Source of the DNA: Antedon mediterranea
Lineage: Eukaryota; Echinodermata; Crinoidea; Comatulida; Antedonidae
Reading direction: 5' to 3'
DNA: 64,000 nt
NCBI RefSeq assembly: GCF_964355755.1
Contig: NC_092672.1
Span: forward strand, 7,378,001-7,442,000
A program made the position numbers and the translations under genes. The notes below the pieces were generated by a model. The model was not told the DNA's origin. It ran no database searches and worked only from the letters and a program-made list of their open reading frames with translations. The first letter of the stretch is position 1. Every line of letters begins with the position of its first letter. Below are positions 12,060 to 24,200 of the stretch, piece after piece.

Positions 12060-15000
12060 TTATAATTCATCTTTATTTTCTGTACTGTTTTCTATGTATT
12101 CATGCTGTATATTCAATTCACTGTCTGCTTTTCCAAACCAGTCTTGGTAAACTTGAACTGGCTTGTTGTTCCAATGTTTATGAAACGATATTGGTGTCTG
12201 ATGACCAAGGAAACCTTTGGAGTAGTCATTTGGTCGGGCCTACAATAAAAAAAAATGTATTATATTAAATATTGGATTCATTATTTTTTCAAAGCATTAG
12301 GTAAACAAAATACAGCAGAACTCCTTCCTTGGGCCACCCATTCTCAGTGTACAGTACTAGCCTTTAAGGGACACTATCTTGCAAAACGAGCGAGAGGAAA
12401 CAACTTTTATTATATTGTTCCCCCCCCCCCCAAAAAAAAATAGTTTACAAGTTTTTTGTTGAATATGCCATTTTAATGTAAAAAATGACCAACAATTTGA
12501 TCGAAAAGACTGAAAGTCAATGGGTTTTTGGTTGAATTTAACCATTTATTTTGTCTTTTTATAAGTGAAAACATTCTTTTTTTATTTATTTATTTTTTTT
12601 TTTTTTTTTCTACAGAATTGGTTAACTTTATAAAAAACTACAAAATGGCGTATTCAAGATCTTTTCATGTTTTGGGGGACAATACATCTTTAATAGAGAC
12701 TCTACTATAACAAAATGTATTTAGTTTAAGAATGTGTTTTACATACCTGATGCATAAGTGGAGTGTGGGTAATAATTAATTTATTTTGGCGGGCACAACT
12801 ACCAACCATCATATCATCAGGGTCTTCATTAGTCCGACATTTACAACCACTTGCCAACAATTCTGTTATGGCTGCACGGCTGAAGATCATTCTGTAAACA
12901 AGTTTTAAAACAACCAAATTAAAGTGTCAGAGACTGAGTGAAATATTTGATAACATGCAGATTATGACAGAGGGCGTGCTATTTAATAGTTTGCCTTATA
13001 TTGAACATACAGATAACCCAAGATTTAATAAGCTTTTGTGATATCATCAATATAACGATTTATTGAAAATCAATAGGCATGGTCTGTTGGTATAGCTATT
13101 TGTCGAAACAAAAATATCCATGAAAATACTGTAATGTGTGATGTTATCGACAAAACAAGTTTGCATACAAACATATAAATCAATCATTTTACCAAAAGTA
13201 TAAAAAAACAAGGCACAAAAAACGTAGAAAAATTTGTCTTACCCTCCACCGCCGGTAAGGTAATCATAGCCGTAACCATTCTTTAAAAATCCAAATCCAT
13301 ACCGTTCACCGAGTAACACTGATTCAGTTGGATCATAACATGATAGGTACTGTTGTAATCTGGAGACACTGGAATCATAAAATACACATAAAGTAAGTTA
13401 ATTAAAAATTGTAATATAATAATGAACCTCCTTTGGGAACCCCTATTCAGAGGACAGCCCTTTTAAGTGGACACATTCCCATGAAACATACTAGAGACAA
13501 CATATGTATAACACTATCGCCAAGCCTTATTTAGGAGACACCCTCATATTCAGGGGAAACCTCTGATATGGAAACAGTTTGTTGGGTCTCAATGGTGTCT
13601 CCTTATAGGGGTTCTATTCTAAGGAGGATGTAATAGGGCTGATAACTTACCTGAGGATTGTGTCATCATCTGTGACTACTAGCCATGGAAATTTCTGCAG
13701 GTTTTCATCGTTATTAAAACTATTGAATATAGCATATAGCTTTCCGCAGTGTCCTGCAATAAAAAAGAGGTAATGGTACAAACTAAAATGCCACTTTAAT
13801 GGTTAGGGCAACATTTTTCTTTCATATTTTTCTTTGCTTTCCATTTCACATTGTAATAGAAATAGATATACTGTACATTTTAATATTGACATATTCAAAT
13901 ATAACAAACTTTTCAAGTCACCTTTAATAAATAATTTTTAATAATTTGTTCAAGTTTTTTTATTTTATTGGTTTTTTAAGTTTATTTTTTTGATGATGCA
14001 TTGACATAAGGTTACCTCTTTCTGTATTTGGGACACCAGTAGAAACAGTTGGTATAGATTTGTCTTCTGTGTCGCTATAAAACACAATATTTTTTGCATA
14101 TTTTCCCCAGGTTTTCTGCACTACTGCAACTGAAATATAAAAAAAAATTGCTGTAGTATCGGAAATGCTTAAGCTAAGGAAATTCACTTATTTATTGACT
14201 TCAGTGAAAAAGGCCACATGTAAATTTGAATATTCAATCTACTTGTACACATTCACAAACACATTCTCTACTGCAGGTATTTATTAACACCTGTTAAAAA
14301 AATAAAATAAAATACCTCGATCCTTGTGGAATTTTGTACATGTTTTTACACCAAAAAATAAATCATCTAAAGAAACTGGTTCTCCCTGAAAAAATACAAA
14401 ACATTTGTAAACAACATATCAGAATGAAAGGTACAGTACTGGTAAAAAAAAGTGGTTTAAACAAGTTTTGTTGAATTGTGTTGTAAGCTTGTTTATTATA
14501 ACATATCATAATTTAAAGATGTATGGCTTCATTTGCAGCACTCTGGCCACATGATCAAACAACATTTAAATAATATAGTCCACTTCAAGTTTATTTGCTT
14601 AAAAGCTTAAATGTTTAAAAAAAGTTTATTTTGAAAAAAAAATTTACTACAAAAACTACTTACACACTTTTGGAATTCAACAGGATGTGATGTCACACAT
14701 TTATCAGTATCTGCTAAATCCACTTCTGTTGTTAGACCATCAATAATTTCTGTATCAGTCATTGGGATTGCGTTTACAGCAATGTTACCAGAGCAAAACT
14801 CATCAATTGGTGTTAACGTAGTTCCATTGCCATTCTCCCAAAGAAAATAGGCTATCTGAAATACATTTTTTGAAGAAATTTATTTTTTGTCAATAATAAA
14901 ACAATAAAAAAATCAGTAAGAAGTTAAGAAATTCAATATAACAAATACTTGATTTTTGGTTGATTCATTAATTGTAGAAATAATACAATAAGCGACTTAG

Positions 15001-18000
15001 ATAACTCTAGAGGGCGCCATATTTACAAGGTAAATCAGGACAAAATTTCCATCTAGGCCATAGCACGGTGATGTAAACTTACATCATCGCCTAGCTTAGG
15101 GCCTAGATGGAAATGTTTGTCCCGATTTACCTTGTAAATATGGCGCCCTCTGGAGTTATCGAAGTCGCTTATTAAATACATCCTCAATATAGAAACAAGT
15201 AAAATCAATCTTGTGCTGGCAAATGTGAATATATCATCATTGAAGTTAATATTGTGAAACTTAAATTATTATTGCTAAAAAAGATTACTGTAAGAAAACC
15301 AACTGACAACATTTAGTGTTACCTCATGTTTGACATCAATTGAAAAGTCAATTGTAATAACTCCTTTATTCCATCGTTCAACAAGGCTGAAAAAATAAAA
15401 AAGAAAACAATAGGGCTATTATTAATTTATCCAACATTCAAAAGATCAATATTAGTTATGTAACTGTTCTAGGTTCACTTTACCCCTCCCCACCATATAC
15501 TAATGATAAAGATAATAGAGAAGAAAATTACCTTTTAAAAAGCGGTTTACTTAGGAGCCAACCAGCTTCAAAATCTGGGTACGAGAATTTTGAAGGGTCG
15601 TCATGAAAGCGGAAATGATGTATAATTGTTGGGTTTCGATCCTGTAAGGCTTTACCAAGAAACATTTTCTAAATGAAAGTAAAAAAAGTATCTTTTCCAT
15701 TTCACTGTAAAATTAATCATGTAATACTGTAGATATAAAGATTGTAATGATATGTCAAATCAAAGGAATAAACACGTGAGAGGCAATACTTCTTGGATTC
15801 TATTGATAACCACTGCCTATGATGGTGTGCTAAACTCAGCACTAACAAGATTACTGTAATTACAATGTACCGGTGAATGGGTTGGTACTAATCTGAAAGA
15901 TATACACAAAGATACAAGACCTGAATTTTTAGTAACAATCAGATATCTTTTTTCCATTTTGAACTGAATTCCACCCAAAGCAACCACCCAAAAGATTATA
16001 TAAATATAAATTCCTGTTGAATGCATCTATGACTGAAGTGGCTTTCACAACACCCCATACCTATAGGCTATAAGTATAAACTCTTAAACTTTTTCTCAAT
16101 TGAATACAGTTTTTCTATGAAAGTAGCGACTTTGCTCCAATTGTCACGGACACTGTGGTCAGTATTTAAAAATGACAATAGATGAATTTATAAAGTACAA
16201 TATACTCAATATACTGACTGGTTAATACCAAAAGAATTTTTTCTGGGAACAATAGAATAACAAATCTGTATTGTTGTCAAATCTAGATACTATACACTAA
16301 GCATAGTATTAATATAGATGCTAACTGGGTAAATTTGAAATCTAACCCTATAGCTAATAAAACCCCAAACTTTCTTTCTCTCTACATTCTTTTTATGACA
16401 GTAATGGCTTTGCTCCAATTGGTACTTATAGGGGTCACAAATTTAACAATGACAATAAAAGGATTAGAATGATACTGGCCGGGTTTTGTGGTCATGTGTG
16501 TTCATTCATAGTGTTGACTTTTTGGGTGAAACTATTCAGATATTGCCTAAAGCATTGTAATCGTTTTTTCCAGTAACAATAACATAACAAATCTATATTG
16601 TTAAGCATAGTATTTTGATGCCACTGGGTAAATTTAACATAACATGCTAAAATCTTTTAATGCAATCAACTCTCACAAATGATTGAATGAAAATTATAAG
16701 GTTTCTAAGTTTTTTGAACTGGTGAAGTTTTTATTATTAGTTTAATACTATTTGAGGTAAATCCTCACCATTTTACCATTTTGCTTGAATCCAGTTTTAT
16801 TTTACAATTGAATTTTCAGAATTTTCCCCTTTTAGTCTATTTTTTACTATATTTGTAAACACCTTCTGAACAATTCATTTTATATAAATTCCCTTTTATT
16901 TTCTGTCCTTTTTAACATTGATTGTCTGTCTTTGTATTGTGATTTTAAAATTGTATTGTAATTTTGTTTTAAATGTCTTTCATGAATGTTTTAATCTATT
17001 GCTAAATAAACAGGACCATATGTAAAACAAGTGCAATATCTATACCTGATATGTTCTTATCTTGTCATGTTTTAAATAAATAAAATACTATAATATTAAA
17101 ACATATTATCAGGAAGGAAAAGTTAGGGGAGATGTACAGTACTAACCTTATTCCAGTTGTAGTTACTAAGAACTTGTAAAAGACCTTTAACACTGACTCT
17201 TGACTCTTCTTCACAAAGAAATATCCACTTTCTGTTTTTGTGCAAATTATAAATTCTACAAAAATAATATAGTTTTAACAAATCAAATGAAAATAATTTT
17301 TTTAGAAACGGTCAATTACTAAAATAACTTTTGGTTTTTATAGATTTTATGATAGTCAAAATCTGCAAATTAGGCAGTTCAGATGTTAAAACAATTGTAT
17401 GATAATGGAATATTTTTAAACATCAAGAATACAGGCATAAAGCTCTGTCTACACTATCAAACTTGTTTGACAAAAAAAGTATGATGTGCCCAAATATGGT
17501 AGTGCTATGCCCAAATATGGTAGTGATATGACATCATCATGTGCATATATGGGCATATCACATTTTTTTGTCAAATAAAATTTGATAGCGTTAACAGAGC
17601 TTAACACGGTCTAGATAATTTTTTCCCACAACATTTGAATTTCAAGAATTTCTGATTCATCAGATATGATGAAGAATAAGTTATATATTCTCATTCATGC
17701 ATTACATAAACAAAACACCCAGAATAGTTTAAGTTGTATTTTAACAATAGTACAACACCTCTACTAAACTAAAGCTCTGTCTACACTATCAAACTTTATG
17801 TGTCAAAAAAATGTGATGTGCCCATATATGGACATGATGATGTCATATCACTACCATATTTAAGCATAGCACTACCATATATGGGTACATCAAACTTTTT
17901 TGACACATAAAGTTTGATAGTGTAGACAGAGCTTTAATAATTGTTTTCATATCACAGAGAGCATTGAGTTGAGCAATTGGGAGCTTGTTTCTTCATGGTA

Positions 18001-21000
18001 CTGTGGGTTTAACTGTATTAAAGAATACAGCGTGACAATGTATATTAATTTAAATTTAATTAGATTTATGTACAGAGTGTCATTGTACACAATAAAGAAC
18101 TACTGTGGTATTCAACAAGACAATATTGCAATACAGATTTAAATGTATACTTGTATATTGAGATTTGAGATATTGTATTTGTAGTTTCTCAGTCATTGGT
18201 AAAAAATAGAGCATTGAGACCAAATTGTTTTGTTTGGTTTCCACACATTTTTCAAAATAAAATGTTCATACTTAAAGATGTATTTACCCACGAAAACCTG
18301 AAAAATTAAGATTAATATTAAATAAAGACTTTTAATAGGCCATTTCCAGGTTTAATAAACTAAATCACTTCTGTAAAAAGAAAAATAAACTAATGTTTTC
18401 ACTTATATAAAGACAAAATAAATGATTAAATTCAACCAAAAACCCATTGACAGCCAATTTGACATTTTTTTGCTTTATAATTTTGTAGTTTTTCAGGTAA
18501 ATACTGTATACATTTTTTCGATCCAATTTTTTAGTCAAAGAGAATAACTGTTATGTGACATTAAAATGGCATATTCAACAAAAACATAAAAAAAAAAATT
18601 GTTTCAGTGCACTAAGATGTTTAAGCATCTTGATTGAAAAACAGGTGTGAGAGTGTGTAGGAAATAAATACTACAGACTTTATAATACTAATAGAAAAAC
18701 ATACTGTGGTAAAATGGGTAGTATTGTCCACTGTCCCATGCTTCCAACATCTTCACTTAGTAACACCACTGATGGTTGACCCTAATAATAAGAAAGATTA
18801 AAAATAAGAGAAGAGAATCAATAGAGATACAGTAAATCGGTATTGAAATTTATACTAATTTTATATTAGAAAGAAATGATACGATTAAAGCTCTGTCTAT
18901 ACTATCAAACTAGTTTGATAAAAAATGTGATGGGCCCAAATATGGTAGTGATATGTCCAAACATAGTTAGATTGGCAAGCGATACCAGACTCAATGAAAA
19001 ATCAATTGTATCGTTCCATAATTTAAGTACCCCTTTAATTAAAATGATTTATTATTGTGAGAATTTTGTGACAGCTTGCTTTTTTTTAGCTTATATTGAG
19101 GGACAAGCATGCTGTAATTAATTATGTCAAATTATCACATCATGTCATATCACTTTTAACTATAGTATTATTATCAAGACATCTGTTATTTCTTTCTCTG
19201 TTGGTTACTGTATTCTTCACAATAGCAATGTATTATATTCAATTTCTCTTTTAGCTTGATTTGTAAATGCATTAGTATGGCATAGAAGCAGTACTAATAG
19301 GGAAGTAAAGAAAAACAAACACAAATCACCACCTCCATTTTGTTGTAATGTAAACTATACTTAAATATACTGTATGCTTTTTTCGAGTCAGAAATGCACA
19401 CTGTTGCTCATTGTATTAAATTATACATTTTCACTGTGAAAACATAATTATTAGTAATTGCCTCTACTTATTGTTGAATAACAATACAGTAAGAGTATGT
19501 GTTTATACAGGAAAGTGAGATTTAATATGGTCTCTAGCTTTGTAATATAAGACGAAGATGTTGCCTATATTATTTGCTTTCTTTGTTTATCTAATTATTA
19601 TTAGTAATTATCAACTAGGGCAAGTATTTAAGTGTTATTATTATTCAAGTGTTTAAATAGGTGATTTTATTTGAGCTGTCACATAATGATGTATAATATA
19701 AATATTGGATTTATAGCATCCAATTAAATGAGAATTTACTTTTCTTCCAATTCTCCCAGGACAAGTAACTTTGACAAATTCACTTGGGAAAATATGAATT
19801 AATATTAAAACAATGCATAAATATTGTCTTTAAACTATTTTAGTATTTATTAATCTTGACAACAAGTACATAAATTAGAAATGGAATGAACTTTACAGTC
19901 AACTCTCTCAATACCGGTTTCCCTGAAAACTGGACTTTTCTTGAAGTTCAAAAGGTCCCATATTCCTCTTTACCATTATAAACAAATTCAGAATACCAGA
20001 CTTTCCAGGAAGCCAGCCCAAAAATATCTGGTATTGGGAGAGTTAACTGTAATTGTTTATGATAGAAATAGTAATTGGTGATAAAACTTGCTGCTTACCA
20101 AATCCTGTATTCTACACTGTTGTTCAATATCATCCTTGACTTGCTCTGCACGTTTTAAATGCACTGGATTCTTTTGACTTCTTATCAGAAATACAATATC
20201 ATCTACAGTCACTGGAAACTTTCCCTATAACAATTCAATAATAAAAGCAATTAAACAACATTTTAACACAGCCTTTTATTAAAGAAAAAAAACATAATTA
20301 ATGTAGTGGATTTATATTAATTTACCAAAAATTTTTAAAATCTGTAAAAATGTTTAGTATCCTTTCAATTTGGGAAAATTCAAATCTTGTCGCACAATTT
20401 GATCAAATTTTATACTATTACTAATATTAGTTTTTTCAATTGTTGAGGGATTCATCATTGAAAACACTTTCACATTCAGTCACTGATGAATTTTTCTTAA
20501 TTTCAAGCATTTTTTACCTGTTTTATCAAATTGTGTACCTGATAAGGTTCATAAGAAAGACCAAGACCTGGAAGAGAAATCAATTAATTTACACCATAGC
20601 TATATACAGAGACACATTATAATATCTCTATTTATGGTTAAACATAAGCTGCAGCTTCAGTACATGTTACTGGCTGCCTGATCTGTCCAAGTCTTATACA
20701 TAGGAGTCTAGGCTAGAGGAGAAGAGAACCTACATCTCTAGCTAGTCTAGCCTAGTAGGGGCCTAACTATAGCCTGCTATAATAGAAGTTAGTATTACAT
20801 AGGCAAAGCATCAGCCAGCCAGACTAGCTAGTTAGAGCCTACCTCCATGCTACACACACACACTCTCAGACTCAGCTGTTCTTTTTAAATATGCCTGGCC
20901 TACTAGCCTACTACTAGCCTAGCTTGCTAGGCCTAAACGTGTATGAAACTGAAATAATATATTTAAAATACTTACAATATAGTAAACAAAAAGCTGTTAA

Positions 21001-21042
21001 ACAATAAAATATTGTTATATATCGTAATATGCAAACCATCAT
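12060..21042 (-). CDS. B3GLCT: Beta-1,3-glucosyltransferase (O-fucose-specific), complete
   Basis: ER-lumen GT31-family enzyme that adds glucose to O-linked fucose on thrombospondin type 1 repeats after POFUT2. Exons 5'-3': 21042-20976, 20567-20518, 20224-20099, 18781-18705, 17255-17147, 15668-15532, 15386-15323, 14855-14664, 14385-14316, 14129-14016, 13753-13651, 13368-13243, 12891-12747, 12239-12060. These total 520 codons including stop. Exon 1 encodes a hydrophobic signal peptide ([14 protein letters not shown]..). Family landmarks in order: [67 protein letters not shown], the metal-binding DDD in [35 protein letters not shown] and SFHKHW. The C-terminus is KDEL, where vertebrates have REEL. 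Length fits the human enzyme (498 aa). The neighbour across 196 bp is divergent. Confidence 0.95.
12445..12693. mobile_element. MITE family C, copy 1 (left end degenerate)
   Basis: Right end GGGGGACAATACATCTTTAA matches family C. The interior shares 'gttgaatatgccattttaatg' and 'gggtttttggttgaattta' type words with copies at 18.3 and 40.1 kb. The left terminus is not clear and abuts a C/A homopolymer run at 12420-12440. It lies in the last B3GLCT intron. Confidence 0.6.
13425..13633. mobile_element. Inverted-repeat element (GAACCTCCTT ends)
   Basis: Ends gaacctcctttgggaacccc and ggggttctattctaaggagg are near complements. Internal 'gtctcc' and 'ggacac' words recur at 26.7-27.1, 27.6 and 44.0-44.2 kb, so it is a dispersed family. 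It sits in a B3GLCT intron. Confidence 0.5.
14989..15172. mobile_element. Palindromic MITE with about 73-bp arms
   Basis: A near-perfect hairpin. The left arm starts aataagcgacttagataact and runs through agggcgccatatttacaagg to ttccatctaggcc; the right arm is its complement, ending agtcgcttatt. It lies in a B3GLCT intron. This is the only copy I see. Confidence 0.75.
17438..17604. mobile_element. MITE family A, copy 2
   Basis: Left end aaagctctgtctacactatc. The right end carries tttgatagcgttaacagagc, a mutated complement. Interior has 'gcccaaatatggtagtgata' twice. In a B3GLCT intron. Confidence 0.75.
17770..17937. mobile_element. MITE family A, copy 3 (best preserved)
   Basis: Almost perfect 60-bp inverted ends: aaagctctgtctacactatc at the left and gatagtgtagacagagcttt at the right. 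It is about 167 bp long and non-coding, and lies within 170 bp of copy 2 in the same B3GLCT intron. It serves as the reference copy for this family. Confidence 0.85.
18272..18623. mobile_element. MITE family C, copy 2, overlapping a possible microexon
   Basis: Starts TTAAAGATGTATTTACCCAC and shares 'gaaaaattaag', 'aataggccat' and 'aatggcatattcaacaaaaa' with other family C copies. The right end is degenerate near 18620. It lies in the B3GLCT intron between exons 4 and 5 and contains splice-like signals treated under findings. Confidence 0.65.
18884..18965. mobile_element. MITE family A, copy 4 (left half)
   Basis: Left end ttaaagctctgtctatactatc with the usual 'tgatgggcccaaatatggta' interior. 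The right half is missing or displaced: a family-like 'atcacatcatgtcatatcac' recurs at about 19,132. Confidence 0.6.
19894..20052. mobile_element. MITE family B, copy 3
   Basis: Begins TACAGTCAACTCTCTCAATA and ends gggagagttaactgta, with 'ataaacaaattcagaatacc' inside. Located just downstream of B3GLCT exon 3 (20224-20099), within the intron. Confidence 0.75.
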
Positions 21043-21238
21043 TAACAATCAATAGTAAACACAACTTCCGCGTGGTGAAATACTACACTACTGAGAAAAT
21101 AAATAAGTGAAGTTTTATTATCAAATAGTAAACACGTTTCTCATTGGATGTTGTTGAATTCTATAGAAATTATCAGCCAATCGAAACTGTTCTGTTTTTA
21201 GCGCTTGGGGATATAATTTGATGCATAAAATAACAAAC
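21043..21238. promoter_or_regulatory. Short shared intergenic region, probable bidirectional promoter
   Basis: Only 196 bp separate the B3GLCT start codon (minus, 21042) from the start codon of the plus-strand TBC-like gene (21239). An ATTGG (21143-21147) and a CCAAT (21177-21181) lie in opposite orientations about 30 bp apart. No TATA box is convincing. Divergent transcription from one nucleosome-free region is an inference from geometry. Confidence 0.6.
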
Positions 21239-24200
21239 ATGGCAGCTGCTGAAAAAAACTTTCCGTCCGAATGGCTTTTAACATGCAAGAAATCATTAAT
21301 TACTTCTTCTGTAAGTTATTAAATTTTCAAATAAATGACTTATTATACTATATTCGATAAAGGCAACTGTTTTATACGAACCGTGAATGAGTGTAGTTAA
21401 AACAAAGTCAAAAGACGCAGCCCATGCCTCTCTCCGGTCTTGCTGGACCTCCCTCCAATGACAATATGTTGTCGTATGTAGGTCTCTAATAGCTGGTCGC
21501 TTCGCCCTTTTTTTCAAATTCATTTTTTTTTATTGCTGCAGCTTATATCTAGTTTTAATGAATTTATAAATTGTTGTGGAAAATACCACATACAAGTTTT
21601 TCTATAATTTAATAATTGATTAAAATATTTTACGGTAATTGATTGTTGTGTTAATTAATTATATTAATTATAACCACCATCAGACGGAGTGATGATGCAT
21701 ACTACAGTATAATAAGGCCTTTAACTATAAAGTATAAATGGTTACCATAGTATGCATCACTGCGGCTTGAAATGGTATATATATGTACTGTATGATTTAG
21801 CTTGCAACGCAACCAGTATAACTATAGTCTATATACTGTTTTAATTTTTCTTTTCAGGAATGGAAATCATTTTCTTTGGATCTTCAGAGTGGTCTAAAAA
21901 ATGAATTGCAGTTGTCGGGAGTGAAGGATTTTGGTGATTTGTCAGATAATGAGAAAAAGCTTTTAATCAACAAAGCAGCAGCCACATTAAAGCATGGTAG
22001 TTTGTCAATTGTTAAAACATTTTAAAGTTAACTTAACTTATTCTTATTTTGTTATTAAATATTATGAGCAAGTCAGAGTTGCCGAGGCTTACATTTATAT
22101 ATATATATATATATTTCTTCTTAGGAAATAGCTTTCAGGAATTTCAGAATAAAGTGTCCAGCAATGTTGATGAAAGCCTAAGTCAAGAAGTGAATAAAGA
22201 CATTCTGAAATCATTCCCTGCGCAGGAGACTAAACCACAGTTATTGTTTCAACACATTGTAGAGGGGGCTGTTCATTTTTTAAAGCAGTGGCCAGAAATG
22301 AAATCAAAGTTAAAGATTTTCTTGAACCAACCTTTGACACCATTGAGAGAGTTATCATGGAAACTGTATCTTCAAAATCCAACCAGTGAGTTTTTACTAG
22401 ATCTGTCTACACTATAAAACTAGTTTCACACAAAAAAGTGTGATGTGCCCAAATATGGTAGTGATATGACATCTTTTTTTGTCACACAACGTTTGATAGT
22501 GTGGACAGAGCGTAATACTGTCAATAATTAATTTGCCTATTTACAGTTTTCTGCAGTCATAGCCCTAAATATCATCACATCATCTAAAGACCTTACAGTC
22601 ATTTTATAATGAATTAGATTTTAGTACTATTTGTTATTACAATTTATTTCAGTTGCTAGAGAATATTCCGATTTACTGAAGAAGAGTCCGAATGATGTTA
22701 TGTCCGTACTCGATCTAGATATCATCCACCAATCAGAAGCAGCTTTACAATCTGAACCAACATTCCGTCCACTAGCCAATAATAGAAGTAAGTCCAGTAT
22801 CCTTCAGAACCATATTAATTAGTCCATACATTTTGCATACATTCGTAAAAATGCAGTTAGGGTCTGTAATATATGTATAATATAATGTATAATATATATC
22901 TGTTATAATAACCTATCTACAGTCGGTATAAATTGTAAATGTAGTATTTAAACATGGAACTAAAGGCCAATTTATACAGACAAGCGGTAACAGTCATAAA
23001 AATATAGAATCCTTATGACCATTTACTCACAACTCAGAATGGACAGGTGGTTTCAGGATACTGATTATTCGTGTGATAAGCTACGCTGTTGTTCGCTTGC
23101 TATTACCTACTCTCATCTGTGTATATTGGCCTTTATAATGTGTAAGCCTGTTAATTTCAATAATCTACAATCTAATACTGCATAGATAAGTAGCATTTGA
23201 TTTAGTAATACTACCGTAATAGAAGTGTTCAGTATTACTAATTTTTAAAAAACAATTCTATTTTAAAGGTATTCTACATGCACTGAAGTCCGTCCTGTCA
23301 TATCACCATGCCAGAAAACAGACCAAAACAGCCTTACTAGAAGTAGACGTAATGCTGGCAGTTCCATTCCTCGTAGTTGCACTCATGGAAAATAAGCCAG
23401 AAGAATTAATAAGTCGACCTACAATGACCTTGATGATTCAGGAATATCTAAGCTTTATGACAACCAGACCAACGTACATGAAGGAGTCTTATCACAAAGT
23501 ATGAAAACTATTTTAGATTTACTGTAAGACATAAAATTGCAATTTAGGAGATTTTCATTGCCTTGACTGTAAGCAATGGTTTTTAGTCTCTCTTTTAGAC
23601 TCTACAGCTCATGGTTGGTCGGCACTAACTTGAGCATGCGACCTTGATCAATTTTGTGAACATTTAGCATTGATCAACGTTTTTTATTAATTATTAAACA
23701 TAGAAAAAGACAATTGTAACAATGGTTATACATTAAGGGTCTTTCACACACGGGTCCGGCACCGGCAAGTTAAATCGAACCGGTGTGAAAGAACCTTCAG
23801 GCTAATCTACAATCTTTCTTATACTGAAATCTAAAATTATGTTTATACTCTAGTAGAACTTTGTGACCAGTTAATATTTTATTATTTGATGAAAAGACAA
23901 AATAAATGAAATCTACCTAATTAATTTTATAATTTTCTCTTTTCCAGAATTTTCATGTATCCATGGAATCGTTTGTTTCCAAGTTAATTGAATTTCTCAA
24001 GAGAGGTAACAAGGAATTAGCAGAACATATTGAAAGTATATGTCAAAAAGAAGGTAAAAACACATGAAACTGAAAATATTGATTTATTTCTTAAAATAAT
24101 CTTAAATATCCTACTCCTGTACAGTCGACCTTGCTCCTTAATTATCAGCACAGGCCACTATGGCGTACAGTCCAGCATGTCAATACAAATATAGACACAT

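Noticed and set aside
22049-22124. N-terminal part of the open frame before exon 3 of the TBC-like gene
   Set aside because: It contains a (TA)n run and polypyrimidine tract ending in TTAG, so it is intron. The exon begins at 22125.
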